A stretch of DNA of 64,000 bases from Clostridium gelidum (GTDB taxonomy: Bacteria; Bacillota; Clostridia; Clostridiales; Clostridiaceae). The stretch spans positions 939,001 to 1,003,000 of the forward strand of contig NZ_AP024849.1 in assembly GCF_019977655.1 (NCBI RefSeq), read 5' to 3'. Both the position numbers and the translations under genes were made by a program. Below, piece after piece: positions 1 to 9,138 of this stretch. Each line of letters starts with the position of its first letter. Positions within the stretch are counted from its first letter, which is position 1. The notes under the pieces were generated by a model. It saw only the letters and a program-made list of their open reading frames with translations, did no database searches and was not told the origin of the DNA.

Positions 1-306
1 AACACTATTATTGCTTGCATTACATAATAAAAGCTTATAACCATTCATATATAATGCTTCTTCTATATATTTTGTTTCCTCAGCGTAAAAGGGCATACTA
101 ACATCGGGTAATATTAAGCCAATTAAATTAGATTTTTTTGTATATAAACTCTTAGCCATTTCATTTGGATGATAATTTAAAATTTCCATAGATTCATATA
201 CTTTCTTTCTTGTAGCTTCAGAAATATAACCTCTATTATTCATAGTTCTAGATACTGTTGTCACTGATACACCAGCATGACTCGCAACATCTTTTATATT
301 AGGCAA
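1..306 (-). CDS. LacI-family transcriptional regulator (N-terminal part, cut by window edge)
   Basis: The reverse strand from 306 reads TTG-CCT-AAT-ATA-AAA-GAT-GTT, giving PNIKDVASHAGVSVTTVSR, a classic LacI helix-turn-helix, followed by a hinge and the start of a periplasmic-binding-like domain (SNLIGLILPD). A GAAGGA ribosome site sits upstream of the TTG. Only about 102 codons are inside the window. The recognition helix (VTTVSR, then NNRGYIS) is nearly identical to that of the second LacI protein at 7909, so both may read the same operator. The gene is divergent from the sugar-binding protein gene and probably controls it and itself through the palindrome at 375-390. Confidence 0.9.
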   Translation of the reverse strand, partial: MPNIKDVASHAGVSVTTVSRTMNNRGYISEATRKKVYESMEILNYHPNEMAKSLYTKKSNLIGLILPDVSMPFYAEETKYIEEALYMNGYKLLLCNASNNSV

Positions 307-374
307 AAAATCACTTCCTTCACAATTAAAACAATTACTATATTTACTGTAACATTAACTGAAAAAAACGTACA

Positions 375-390
375 TGTCAACATGTTGACA
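375..390. promoter_or_regulatory. LacI-type operator (site 1)
   Basis: TGTCAACATGTTGACA is a perfect 16-bp palindrome, extending to 18 bp (374-391) with A and T at the ends. Read on the minus strand, its TTGACA half lies 17 bp upstream of TAATGT and could be the -35 box of the lacI gene ending at 306. It shares the pattern TGTYAA-N4-TTGACA with 758-773 and 10629-10644. Confidence 0.7.
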
Positions 391-757
391 TAAAAGCTGT
401 TAAAGTTTCATGTGTTAACATATTAATAAGCATTTTTATGGTTAAATTTTATCTGCAAATATTGTAATTTTACATAATTAAAAATAAAAAAAGTATCCAA
501 TTTGCCTTGTTAATATATTTAGTGCTGATTCTAATATTATCAATTCTATGGAACTTAAATTCAACATGTTTTATAAAAAACTACAAAAATAGAGAGTGTA
601 AAAATTCAAAAATTGTAAATAATACTAATAATATAAATATAATTCCCAAAAAAATGATAAAGTAGAAAATGAACTGTAATTATTCTAACATTAAAGATAA
701 CGATTTTGCTGTGTAAGATTAAAAAAAATATTATGAAAAAATATTATAAAAATTTTA

Positions 758-773
758 TGTTAAACGATTGACA
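758..773. promoter_or_regulatory. LacI-type operator (site 2) overlapping the -35 box
   Basis: TGTTAAACGATTGACA matches the TGTYAA-N4-TTGACA pattern of the other two sites and has the central CG common in LacI-family operators. Its right half is the -35 hexamer of the promoter at 768-796, so a bound repressor would block RNA polymerase. Confidence 0.65.
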
Positions 774-796
774 TATATTTAGTATGCATATATAAT
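768..796 (+). promoter_or_regulatory. Consensus sigma-A promoter of the sugar ABC operon
   Basis: TTGACA (768-773), a 17-bp spacer and TATAAT (791-796) match the vegetative consensus exactly. The start codon at 981 leaves a leader of about 180 nt. Confidence 0.8.
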
Positions 797-980
797 AAAT
801 TCATAAAGTAAATGTTTTCAGAGTTAAATAACAAGTAACAGATTTTAGTAATGATATTCATAGTTTAATCCATTCTTAAGTAAAATTTAGATAGGAGTAA
901 ATTATTTGTATAAAAGGGTTAAATCAAAGGTTGTCTTGCAACAAGTGAGGATATCCTATAAAAAAATAGGGGGTAACGTT

Positions 981-2288
981 ATGAAAAAAACAAAATTATT
1001 ATCTATTTTAACAACAGTCGTATTAACAGTTTCTTTATTGGCTGGTTGTGGTTCTAAAACAGGAGATTCAACTAGTAGTAAAGAGTCTTCAGGGAAAGCT
1101 GTTAAAATAACATTTCTTAACTCAAAAGGAGAAATCGCAACTCAATTAGAAGATGCGGCAAAAGCTTTTACAAAAGAAAATCCTAATATAACAGTAGATG
1201 TTGTTCAAGCTGCTGCAGGAGAATCACCATTCCAAAAGGTATCTTCAATGTATGCATCTGGAAATGCACCATCTTTAAGTATGCTTGATCCTAACGATAT
1301 GGGGAAATTTAGCGATAAGTTCCTAGATCTTTCATCTGAAAAATGGGTTAAAGATGCATCAACAGGATCTTTAGATGCAGCTAAGACAGATGGAAAAGTA
1401 ATGGGATTCCCACTATCTATTGAAGGATATGGATTAATATACAATAAAGCAGTATTAGACAAAGTTTCAGTTGATCCAGCGTCTATTAAAACTACTAAGG
1501 ATTTAGAAGCAGCATTCCAAAAAATACAAGCTGCAGGAGTAGCGCCAATTGTACTTTCACCAATGGATTGGTCATTAGGAGCACATTTCTTACCAATGGT
1601 ATATACGGATCAATCAAAAGATGCTGGATCAGCAGATAAATTTACAGCAGATATAAAAGCTGGAAAAGTTGATTTAGCTAGTAATGCATTATTTAATGGA
1701 ATAATGACAACTTTTGATGTTTTAAAAGCAAATAATATTGACAAAGCATCACCACTCGCTGGAACTTATGAAAAAGCACCTGAATATTTAGGTACAGGTA
1801 AAGCAGCGTTCTGGTTTATGGGCAACTGGGCATGGCCACAAATTAAAGAATTTGATCAAGCTAATGGACAATACGGTTTTATACCAGTTCCAGTAAGTAA
1901 CAATGCAGATGATTATGGTAATTCACAAATATACGCAGGACCAGCTAAGTTTATCGGAGTAGATAGTAAAAATAATGATGCAGATCAACAAGCAGCAGCA
2001 AAAAAATTCTTAGAATGGATGGTATATAGTGATGCAGGTCAAGACTTTTTAGTTAATAAATCTAGTTTAGTTCCTGCTTTCTCAAATATAAAACTAGAAA
2101 TAACTGATCCTCTTGGAAAATCAGTAAAACAATATGTTGAAAATAAAAAGGCTATAGCACCTATGACAACATTACCAGGAGATCATTGGGCACAACTTGG
2201 AGGCTCAATGCAAAAATATCTTGATGGTAAAAGTGATAAAGCAGCTTTAGCTAGCGATATCCAAAATTATTGGAAAAATGTTAAATAA
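981..2288 (+). CDS. Sugar ABC transporter substrate-binding lipoprotein (CUT1 family)
   Basis: 435 aa. The ATG at 981 follows an AGGGGG ribosome site; an in-frame TTG at 906 lacks one. The N-terminus is a lipoprotein signal peptide with lipobox LLAGC (Cys23), followed by a Ser/Thr/Lys-rich linker and a family-1 extracellular solute-binding fold. This protein captures an oligosaccharide outside the membrane and delivers it to the two permeases that follow. The neighbouring GH32, sucrose phosphorylase and fructokinase genes suggest sucrose or short fructo-oligosaccharides as ligand, which is inference. Expression should be controlled by the promoter at 768-796 and its overlapping operator. Confidence 0.93.
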   Translation: MKKTKLLSILTTVVLTVSLLAGCGSKTGDSTSSKESSGKAVKITFLNSKGEIATQLEDAAKAFTKENPNITVDVVQAAAGESPFQKVSSMYASGNAPSLSMLDPNDMGKFSDKFLDLSSEKWVKDASTGSLDAAKTDGKVMGFPLSIEGYGLIYNKAVLDKVSVDPASIKTTKDLEAAFQKIQAAGVAPIVLSPMDWSLGAHFLPMVYTDQSKDAGSADKFTADIKAGKVDLASNALFNGIMTTFDVLKANNIDKASPLAGTYEKAPEYLGTGKAAFWFMGNWAWPQIKEFDQANGQYGFIPVPVSNNADDYGNSQIYAGPAKFIGVDSKNNDADQQAAAKKFLEWMVYSDAGQDFLVNKSSLVPAFSNIKLEITDPLGKSVKQYVENKKAIAPMTTLPGDHWAQLGGSMQKYLDGKSDKAALASDIQNYWKNVK

Positions 2289-2327
2289 TAGTGTTAAATA
2301 ACAACATACAAAAATAGCATAAAACAT

Positions 2328-2363
2328 AATAACGGATAGGCGTATTTACGAATATCCGTTATT
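2328..2363. repeat. Intercistronic hairpin between binding-protein and permease genes
   Basis: AATAACGGATA (2328-2338) pairs with TATCCGTTATT (2353-2363), and CGTA/TACG can pair inside the loop. No U-tract follows, so it is more likely an mRNA-stabilising or partial-attenuation hairpin that keeps binding-protein message in excess over permease message. Confidence 0.6.
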
Positions 2364-2405
2364 AAATATAAAGACTAATATATTATTATAGGAGGAGGAA
2401 CGAAT

Positions 2406-3290
2406 ATGACAAACGAAAAGAGTCTTTTAGGCAAATTAAGAACTTATCTTATATACGCAGGACCAGGTACATTTGCATTTTTTACAGTTATGATAATACC
2501 ATTTCTATATGGTATTTATTTAACTTTTACAAATTGGAATGGTATATCAGATGCTCATGATTTTATTGGATTTCAAAATTATAGTGAGGTATTTAAAGAT
2601 GGAGTGTTTTGGACTTCATTATGGTTAACGTTAAAGTATGCAATTGCAGCTGTAGTACTTATGAATGTAATAGCATTTTTACTAGCATATGTATTAACAA
2701 CTGGAATGAAAGGTCAAAATTTCTATAGAGCAGGATTCTTTACACCAAATCTTATTGGTGGAATTATACTTGGATTTATTTGGCAATTTGTATTTTCAAA
2801 TATATTAGTTTATTTAGGTAATAATTTTAATATTCCAATTTTTTCAAGTTCATGGCTTGCAGATCCTGATAAGGCACTTTGGACTTTAATTATTGTAACA
2901 GTTTGGCAATATTCAGGATATCTAATGATTATATATGTAGCAGGTTTTATGAATGTTCCTAAAGATATATTAGAAGCAGCGAGTATAGATGGAGCAAATG
3001 GTTTTAGAAAAATGATAAGTGTAACACTTCCTATGATGATTCCATCATTCACAGTTTGCTTATTTTTAAGCTTACAAAGAAGCTTCATGGTTTATGATGT
3101 AAATCTTTCTCTTACTAAGGGTGGACCTTATCAAAGTACTGAAATGATATCAATGCATGTTTATAATAAGGCATTCTTATCACAACAATATGGTGTTGGA
3201 CAGGCAGAAGCATTTGTTTTATTTTTAATTGTTGCTGGAATATCATTATTTCAAGTATATACAACTAAGAAGATGGAGGTGGAAGCATAA
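2406..3290 (+). CDS. Sugar ABC transporter permease 1 (MalF/UgpA-like)
   Basis: 294 aa with a strong GGAGGAGG ribosome site. Six hydrophobic segments are visible, starting at about residue 13. The EAA loop, which contacts the ATPase, reads EAASIDGANGFRKMISVTLP near residue 190. It is the inner-membrane channel half of a CUT1 importer. Its stop shares one base with the next start (TAATG), which indicates translational coupling. No ATPase gene lies in this cluster, so a shared MsmK/UgpC-type ATPase encoded elsewhere probably powers it. Confidence 0.93.
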   Translation: MTNEKSLLGKLRTYLIYAGPGTFAFFTVMIIPFLYGIYLTFTNWNGISDAHDFIGFQNYSEVFKDGVFWTSLWLTLKYAIAAVVLMNVIAFLLAYVLTTGMKGQNFYRAGFFTPNLIGGIILGFIWQFVFSNILVYLGNNFNIPIFSSSWLADPDKALWTLIIVTVWQYSGYLMIIYVAGFMNVPKDILEAASIDGANGFRKMISVTLPMMIPSFTVCLFLSLQRSFMVYDVNLSLTKGGPYQSTEMISMHVYNKAFLSQQYGVGQAEAFVLFLIVAGISLFQVYTTKKMEVEA

Positions 3291-4117
3291 TGAAGAATAA
3301 GAAATTAATAGAAAATATTATAAAGTATGTAGTTATATCAGGTCTTCTACTTGTATATATAGTGCCATTCGTCTTTGTGTTAATAAATTCATTTAAAGCC
3401 AGAAAGGATGTAATAGCTAATCCATTAGGATTACCAAGTACTTTCAAATTTTCTAATTACATTGACGCTTTTCAAAAAATGAATTATGGTCATGCATTTT
3501 TTAATACACTTATAATAACTGTTTTAAGCGTGCTTATTATAATTATATTTTCTTCAATGACCGCTTATATATTGGTAAGAAAGGATTGGAAATTAAATAA
3601 ATTCATATTTTTTGCAATGGTTTTATCTATGATTATACCATTCCAAGGAATAATGATACCTTTAGTATCGATTTATGGATCAATAGGAATGCTTAATAGT
3701 AAATGGGCATTAATTTATATGTATTTAGGTTTTGGAATATCTTTAGCAGTATTTATGTATCATGGGTTTATTAAAAGTATACCAGTAGAGTTAGAAGAGG
3801 CTGCTATGATAGATGGTGCTACAAGATTTCAAACTTTTTGGCAAATTGTATTCCCAATTATGAAGCCTATAACTATGACTATAACTACTTTAGATATGTT
3901 ATGGATATGGAATGACTTCTTATTACCATCATTAATATTAATAGCTCCAAATGAAAAAACTCTGCAATTGTCAACATACGCTTTCAATGGTACTTATACT
4001 TCGGATTACGGTTTATCAATGTCAGCGCTAATGTTATCAATTCTTCCAGTGTTAATAATTTACCTATTCTTGCAAAAGAGTATTATAGGTGGAGTTTTAC
4101 AGGGATCTATAAAATAA
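3290..4117 (+). CDS. Sugar ABC transporter permease 2 (MalG/UgpE-like)
   Basis: 275 aa. It has six predicted membrane segments and the EAA motif EEAAMIDGATRFQTFWQIVF at about residue 165. It partners the preceding permease as a heterodimeric CUT1 channel. Its start overlaps the upstream stop by one base. The GH32 gene follows after 29 bp, so importer and hydrolase are co-transcribed. Confidence 0.93.
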   Translation: MKNKKLIENIIKYVVISGLLLVYIVPFVFVLINSFKARKDVIANPLGLPSTFKFSNYIDAFQKMNYGHAFFNTLIITVLSVLIIIIFSSMTAYILVRKDWKLNKFIFFAMVLSMIIPFQGIMIPLVSIYGSIGMLNSKWALIYMYLGFGISLAVFMYHGFIKSIPVELEEAAMIDGATRFQTFWQIVFPIMKPITMTITTLDMLWIWNDFLLPSLILIAPNEKTLQLSTYAFNGTYTSDYGLSMSALMLSILPVLIIYLFLQKSIIGGVLQGSIK

Positions 4118-4146
4118 AAATATAGTTTTTATTAGGAGATTAAAAA

Positions 4147-5610
4147 ATGTGTAGTAATAAAAAAGAAGAAGCAGACCAATACATTAAACAAAATAAACAT
4201 AAGATAAACAATCAATATAGGTTAAATTATCATTTGATGGCGGAATATGGATGGCTTAATGATCCAAATGGCTTTATTCAATATAAGGATATGTATCATT
4301 TGTTTTATCAGCATTATCCATATGAATCAGTTTGGGGGCCTATGCACTGGGGGCATGCAATAAGTAAGGATTTAATAAAGTGGGATTACTTACCAGTAGC
4401 TTTGGCGCCAGACGAAGATTTTGATAGTGATGGATGTTTTTCTGGAAGTGCAATAGAAAAAGATAATAAGTTATATCTTATGTATACAGGTCATGTACAT
4501 ACAGGACCTAATAAGAAAAAGGATTATAAGCAGTTGCAATGTTTAGCTTATTCACAAGATGGGATTGATTTCACAAAATCTAAGCATAATCCTGTAATAG
4601 GCTCTTATCAAGTGCCAGAAAACTCAAGTAAGAAAGATATTCGTGACCCTAAAACCTATAAAGTTGGGGATTACTACTACACTTTTTTAGGATCTAATGA
4701 TAAATGTGGAGATGGGCAAGTCTTGATGTACAAATCTAGTGATTTAATAAATTGGGAGTTTGTAAGCGTTATTGCAAAAGGTAATAATAATTTGGGCGAA
4801 AATTGGGAGTGTCCAGATTTATTCTCATTGCAAAGCAAAGATGTTCTTATTGTATCTCCACAATACTTAAACGCAAATAAGGCTGATTTTACAAATATAT
4901 ACTCATGTGTATATATGATAGGAAACTTAGATTACAATATTGGAAAATTTGAATATAATGATTTTTATCCAATTGATTATGGTTTTAATTTTTATGCACC
5001 TCAAACAACTATTGATAGTAAAGGTAGAAGAATTATCATAGGTTGGATGACTATGTGGGAAAAAGAATATCCAACTCATAGTAATGGACATAACTGGGCT
5101 GGAGCTATGACAATTCCAAGAGAGATAACTTTGAAAGATAATAAGCTATATTTTAAACCAGTTGATGAAATTGAAAAATATAGAAGTAATGAAGTTGCTT
5201 TAAATAATATTAAATTAAATGGAGAAAAAACCTTTGATACTTATGGTGATAGTTATGAACTTCAAGTAGTTTATGATGCAGAAGAAGCCAGTGAATTTGG
5301 ATTGAAATTAAGAGCAAATAACCAGGAAGAGACAGTATTATCATATAACAAAAAGGATAAAACATTTATATTGAATATAGACAAATCAGGCATTGGATCT
5401 AAGGGAGAACGAAGAACAAAAATTAACTTGATCAATAATAAGTTAAATCTCCGAATATTTGTTGATAAATGTTCTATAGAAGTATTTATTAATGAAGGAG
5501 AAAAGGTAATGACGAGTCTTATATATCCAAGTAAAGATGCACTTGAAATTGAGGCATTTTCAAAGGGACAATGTAATATAGAACTTTTAAAAAAATGGGA
5601 TATAGAGTAA
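4147..5610 (+). CDS. Glycoside hydrolase family 32 beta-fructosidase (sucrose / fructo-oligosaccharide hydrolase)
   Basis: 487 aa with a TTAGGAG ribosome site. It carries the GH32 signatures: WLNDPNGF with nucleophile Asp39, RDP with Asp167, and ECPD with acid/base Glu221, then a C-terminal beta-sandwich. There is no signal peptide, so it acts in the cytoplasm. Because import is by ABC transporter rather than PTS, the substrate should be unphosphorylated sucrose or short beta-fructans, although annotation pipelines may call it sucrose-6-phosphate hydrolase (ScrB). Products would be glucose and fructose, the latter phosphorylated by the kinase at 10743. Confidence 0.92.
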   Translation: MCSNKKEEADQYIKQNKHKINNQYRLNYHLMAEYGWLNDPNGFIQYKDMYHLFYQHYPYESVWGPMHWGHAISKDLIKWDYLPVALAPDEDFDSDGCFSGSAIEKDNKLYLMYTGHVHTGPNKKKDYKQLQCLAYSQDGIDFTKSKHNPVIGSYQVPENSSKKDIRDPKTYKVGDYYYTFLGSNDKCGDGQVLMYKSSDLINWEFVSVIAKGNNNLGENWECPDLFSLQSKDVLIVSPQYLNANKADFTNIYSCVYMIGNLDYNIGKFEYNDFYPIDYGFNFYAPQTTIDSKGRRIIIGWMTMWEKEYPTHSNGHNWAGAMTIPREITLKDNKLYFKPVDEIEKYRSNEVALNNIKLNGEKTFDTYGDSYELQVVYDAEEASEFGLKLRANNQEETVLSYNKKDKTFILNIDKSGIGSKGERRTKINLINNKLNLRIFVDKCSIEVFINEGEKVMTSLIYPSKDALEIEAFSKGQCNIELLKKWDIE

Positions 5611-5703
5611 TAAAAATTAATATAAAAGGTGTTGCTGAATTATTGTCTTGGTAAGGTTTTAAAAGAAACAAACAATATATTAACTAACAGGAGATGAAGG
5701 AAT

Positions 5704-7782
5704 ATGGGTAAAATAGTACACTTTTTCAAAAAGATAAAAAACAGTATAAAAATAAAATTTAAAATGAAGTCAATAATAAAAACTAAAATGAAGTCGACAA
5801 TAAAAACTAAACTAATGGCAACATTTTTAATAATGGCTACATTACCTATTATTATAGTTGGAAGCTTTTCATATATAATAGCTGAAAATACTGTAGAAAA
5901 AAAAGTGTCTACTTTTTCACAACAATTGCTCAATCAGATTAATATGAATGTTAGTTCATTTATTAATGAATATGTTAACAAGACAACTTCAGTGATAACA
6001 AATTCTAAGTTAGCTGAATTAATGAAGGATATTAATTCAGACAGTTATTCTTATGATAATATGGTCAAAAGCAAAGAAGTTGAAGGAATCCTTAAATCTA
6101 CAGCTAGCTCTGATGCCAATATATCTACTTTTTGTGTTCTTCAACAGGATGGTAAAGTATTGGGAACAGTAGATGCTCATTCCCAGGATTATATTAAAAA
6201 TAAGCTTAAAGATTCTCCATTATATAGTGAAATAAGAAAAAATGATAGCAAAGTATATTGGGTTACAGGCATTAATGATAATTCTGAAATATTCTTAATG
6301 AGGGAATATAAGGATACAATTAGAAGCAATGATAATGGCATATTAATAATGGCAATTAAAACAAATGTTTTTAAAAACCTTTTTGAAAAAATGCAATTGG
6401 ATAATAATAACAATATTCAAATATTAGATGAAAATAAAAATATTATTTTTAATATTGATGATAAAAACACAAATAATGAAGGATTAAATAATATTATAAA
6501 TGAAGTATATAATTTAGAACCTTCTGGAAATTTTGTGAAAGACAATAATTTAATTACCTTTAGCTCTTGTGATAATGGATGGAAAATCATATCTGAAGTT
6601 CCTATGAGCTCGCTTATAAATGATATTAGATTATCTGGTTTGTTTACATTAATAATTGGAGTAGTATGTGGAATTATAGCAGTGATAATTGGATTGTATA
6701 TAGCTCTTAGTATAGTTAATCCAATTAATAGTATAGTGAAGTTAATGAAAAAAGCAGAAGAGGGAGATTTAACAGTAATTTTAGATTATAAAAAGAATGA
6801 TGAAATAGGTAACTTGAGCAATAGTTTTAACATAATGATTAATAAGATAAAAGGACTTATTGGAGAGGTAAGTGAAGTATCCAATGCTGTTTTGAAGAAT
6901 GTTGAAAATGTAACAACAATTTCAAGGGAATCCGCTGAAGCTACAGAACAAATATCTATAGCAATTGGAGAAATTGCAACAGGATCTACAGAACAGGCAA
7001 TAAGCTCCAGTGAAGCAATAAATCAAATAAAAGTTTTAGCTGAAAAAATAGATGCTATTAGAGAAAGTACAAAAGAGGTTAAGGATATCTCTAATAAAAC
7101 AAAAGAGATTGGAACTGAATCTATTGTAGTAGTTAGTGAGTTAAATCAAAGAACTAAGGAGTCATTGCAAATGGCTAATGAAATTAATGCAGATATTTGT
7201 GAATTAAATGATAGCTCTAAAGAGATAGAGAAAATAATTGAAGTTATAAAATCAATTAGTGATCAAACAAGTCTTTTATCTTTAAATGCATCAATTGAAG
7301 CAGCTAGAGTTGGAGATGCAGGTAAGGGATTTGCTGTAGTTGCAAATGAAATAAAAAAATTATCAGATCAGTCAAAAGAAGCAACTATGATGATAGCTAA
7401 TATTGTTAATAATATTCAAAACAAAACCAGAAGTACTGTTAAATTAGTTGAGAAGTCCAATGATATATTTAATGAACAAGAAAAATCCGTAAATAATACA
7501 GATGATGCATTTAGGAATATTATTAAATCAACAGAGAATATTTCAGTACAAATCGAAAATGTTATAGTTTTAATGAATGATATGAATAGTTATAAAGAAA
7601 AAACAATAGAAGCAGTTGAAAATATTTCAGTTCTTGCAGAAGAATCTTCTGCTGCAACAGAAGAAGTATTGGCATCAGTTGAGGAAGAAAATGAATCCTC
7701 ACAAGAACTAGCAGCATTATCAAATGAATTATATGAATCAATTCAAGTACTTAATAAGTCTGTGTTAACATTCAAAATATAA
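5704..7782 (+). CDS. Methyl-accepting chemotaxis protein
   Basis: 692 aa, with an AGGAG site 8 nt before the ATG. A Lys-rich cytoplasmic stretch precedes membrane segment 1 (about residues 38-60). An extracellular Cache-like sensor follows to about residue 310, then membrane segment 2 (about 312-336), a HAMP domain and a signalling hairpin whose tip reads SLNASIEAARVGDAGKGFAV. It should signal to CheA/CheW. Its position between the GH32 gene and a sugar regulator suggests taxis to the same sugar, but the ligand is unknown. The N-terminus contains a 24-bp tandem duplication at 5761-5808. Confidence 0.93.
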   Translation: MGKIVHFFKKIKNSIKIKFKMKSIIKTKMKSTIKTKLMATFLIMATLPIIIVGSFSYIIAENTVEKKVSTFSQQLLNQINMNVSSFINEYVNKTTSVITNSKLAELMKDINSDSYSYDNMVKSKEVEGILKSTASSDANISTFCVLQQDGKVLGTVDAHSQDYIKNKLKDSPLYSEIRKNDSKVYWVTGINDNSEIFLMREYKDTIRSNDNGILIMAIKTNVFKNLFEKMQLDNNNNIQILDENKNIIFNIDDKNTNNEGLNNIINEVYNLEPSGNFVKDNNLITFSSCDNGWKIISEVPMSSLINDIRLSGLFTLIIGVVCGIIAVIIGLYIALSIVNPINSIVKLMKKAEEGDLTVILDYKKNDEIGNLSNSFNIMINKIKGLIGEVSEVSNAVLKNVENVTTISRESAEATEQISIAIGEIATGSTEQAISSSEAINQIKVLAEKIDAIRESTKEVKDISNKTKEIGTESIVVVSELNQRTKESLQMANEINADICELNDSSKEIEKIIEVIKSISDQTSLLSLNASIEAARVGDAGKGFAVVANEIKKLSDQSKEATMMIANIVNNIQNKTRSTVKLVEKSNDIFNEQEKSVNNTDDAFRNIIKSTENISVQIENVIVLMNDMNSYKEKTIEAVENISVLAEESSAATEEVLASVEEENESSQELAALSNELYESIQVLNKSVLTFKI
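5761..5808 (+). repeat. 24-bp tandem duplication inside the chemoreceptor N-terminus
   Basis: 5761-5784 and 5785-5808 are direct repeats differing at two bases. They encode KMKSIIKT and KMKSTIKT in the cytoplasmic Lys-rich leader. The frame is kept, so the duplication lengthens the pre-membrane segment without breaking the gene. Confidence 0.8.
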
Positions 7783-7908
7783 TTCAAAGATAAAGATATA
7801 TTTATAAGATATTCAAACAGATGTTCTATGATTAATTTGGAAGAATTGTGTTATAATAACTTGAGTTTTCAGATATAACTTAAATTTAGTTAAGAAAAGG
7901 ATGGTTTT

Positions 7909-8883
7909 ATGGCAACAATAAAGGATGTGGCTGAAGTAGCTGAAGTTACAGTTACTACAGTTTCCAGAGTTTTAAATAATAGAGGATATATAAGTGAAAA
8001 GACTAGAAAAAAAGTTTACGATGCTATTAAGCAGTTAAATTATAGTCCGAATGAAATGGCAAGATCTTTGCTTCGAAAGAAGTCGAATTTGATTGGACTT
8101 ATAATTCCAACAGTAGCTCACTCATTTTTTGCAGAGTTAACTAATTATATAGAGTATTATGCTTATAAATTAGGGTATAAAATCTTGTTATGCAATTCAT
8201 ATCAAGATAGTGTAAAAGAAAAAGAATACATTATGATGTTAAAAAGTAATCAAGTTGATGGAATAATTATGGCAAGTCATACTTTAGAAATAGATGAATA
8301 TCTTAATCTTAATCTTCCAATAGTTGCTATGGATAGAGCATTTTCAAAAAGTATACCTTTTATTACATCAGATAATTATAGTGGAGGAGTATTGGCCACT
8401 AATCTATTGATTGATAACGGTTGTAAAAAACTTGCGCATATAAGTGGATCTTTGGATTTAGAAACTCCAGCAAACAATCGTTATAAAGCATTTCTTGATG
8501 TGGTAACTAAAAGGAATGTTGAAAATATCATTTTAGAAACTCAATTAGGAATATTAGAAAATTATGAAAAAATAGTGCATAAATTATTTGAAGAGCATCC
8601 AGATATAGATGGAATATTTGCAAGTAGTGATATGATAGGAATCTCAGTTATAAAAGTTGCAAAGGAGCTTGGAAAAGAAATACCTAAAGATTTGAAAATT
8701 GTAGGTTATGACGACATTAAATTTTCATCTTTAGTTTCACCTTCACTTACTACTATAAAGCAACCTATTGAACAAATGGGAGAGTTAGTAATACAACTAT
8801 TAATAGATCAAATGGAAGAAAAAGAGGTTTCTTTAGAAAATGTACTACCAATAACTTTAGTAGAGAGAGAAACCACAATCTAG
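7909..8883 (+). CDS. LacI-family transcriptional regulator (ScrR-like)
   Basis: 324 aa, full length for the family. The N-terminal HTH (ATIKDVAEVAEVTVTTVSR) is followed by the hinge (NEMARSLLRKKSNLIGLIIP) and a periplasmic-binding-like effector domain ending in the typical SPSLTTIKQPIEQMGELVIQ region. It probably represses the sucrose genes on either side and responds to sucrose or a fructose derivative. No copy of the TGTYAA-N4-TTGACA operator is seen directly in front of it, so it may not autoregulate. Confidence 0.92.
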   Translation: MATIKDVAEVAEVTVTTVSRVLNNRGYISEKTRKKVYDAIKQLNYSPNEMARSLLRKKSNLIGLIIPTVAHSFFAELTNYIEYYAYKLGYKILLCNSYQDSVKEKEYIMMLKSNQVDGIIMASHTLEIDEYLNLNLPIVAMDRAFSKSIPFITSDNYSGGVLATNLLIDNGCKKLAHISGSLDLETPANNRYKAFLDVVTKRNVENIILETQLGILENYEKIVHKLFEEHPDIDGIFASSDMIGISVIKVAKELGKEIPKDLKIVGYDDIKFSSLVSPSLTTIKQPIEQMGELVIQLLIDQMEEKEVSLENVLPITLVERETTI

Positions 8884-8887
8884 GATA

Positions 8888-9084
8888 TAAATTTAATCAA
8901 CTTTTTTGAGTGATATAAAGTGAAACTTGATTCAGGTGGGGTTTTGATCCCCATCTGAATCTTAGTTGAACTTATATAATCAAGGGGCACATAGTCAAGG
9001 TGCGTGTAGAGCCTTTAGCTCCCATTTGAAAAAGTGTGAGTGTTAAGGATGCTAGCTATCGAATAAAAAAGTTGATTAAATTTA
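8888..9084. ncRNA. Structured ~200-nt element between lacI and sucrose phosphorylase
   Basis: The ends form a perfect 20-bp stem: TAAATTTAATCAACTTTTTT at 8888-8907 pairs with 9065-9084. Inside is a 13-bp hairpin, GATTCAGGTGGGG (8929-8941) with 8949-8961, allowing one G-U pair. Smaller stems such as GCAC/GTGC and GAGC/GCTC follow in a GC-richer core that differs from surrounding DNA. It could be a structured RNA, a 5' leader of the gene at 9139, or a miniature inverted-repeat element. I cannot assign a named family. The strand is unknown, though the + direction would place it in the leader of gtfA. Confidence 0.6.
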
Positions 9085-9138
9085 AATATAATGGAGTCGT
9101 TAAGTTTTTTATTGACTCAAATAAAAAAGGAGATTATT

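Larger units (their letters stand above)
307..980. other. Divergent regulatory region between lacI and the sugar ABC operon
   Basis: This 674-bp AT-rich gap contains no convincing gene. It holds a 16-bp perfect palindrome at 375-390, a TGTTAACA half-palindrome at 413-420, a second operator-like palindrome at 758-773 and a consensus promoter at 768-796. The rest looks featureless. Confidence 0.6.

Noticed and set aside
757..774. Catabolite-response element (CcpA cre site)
   Set aside because: The TGTTAAACGATTGACA sequence resembles cre but has one extra base at the centre and fits the other two LacI-type operators better.
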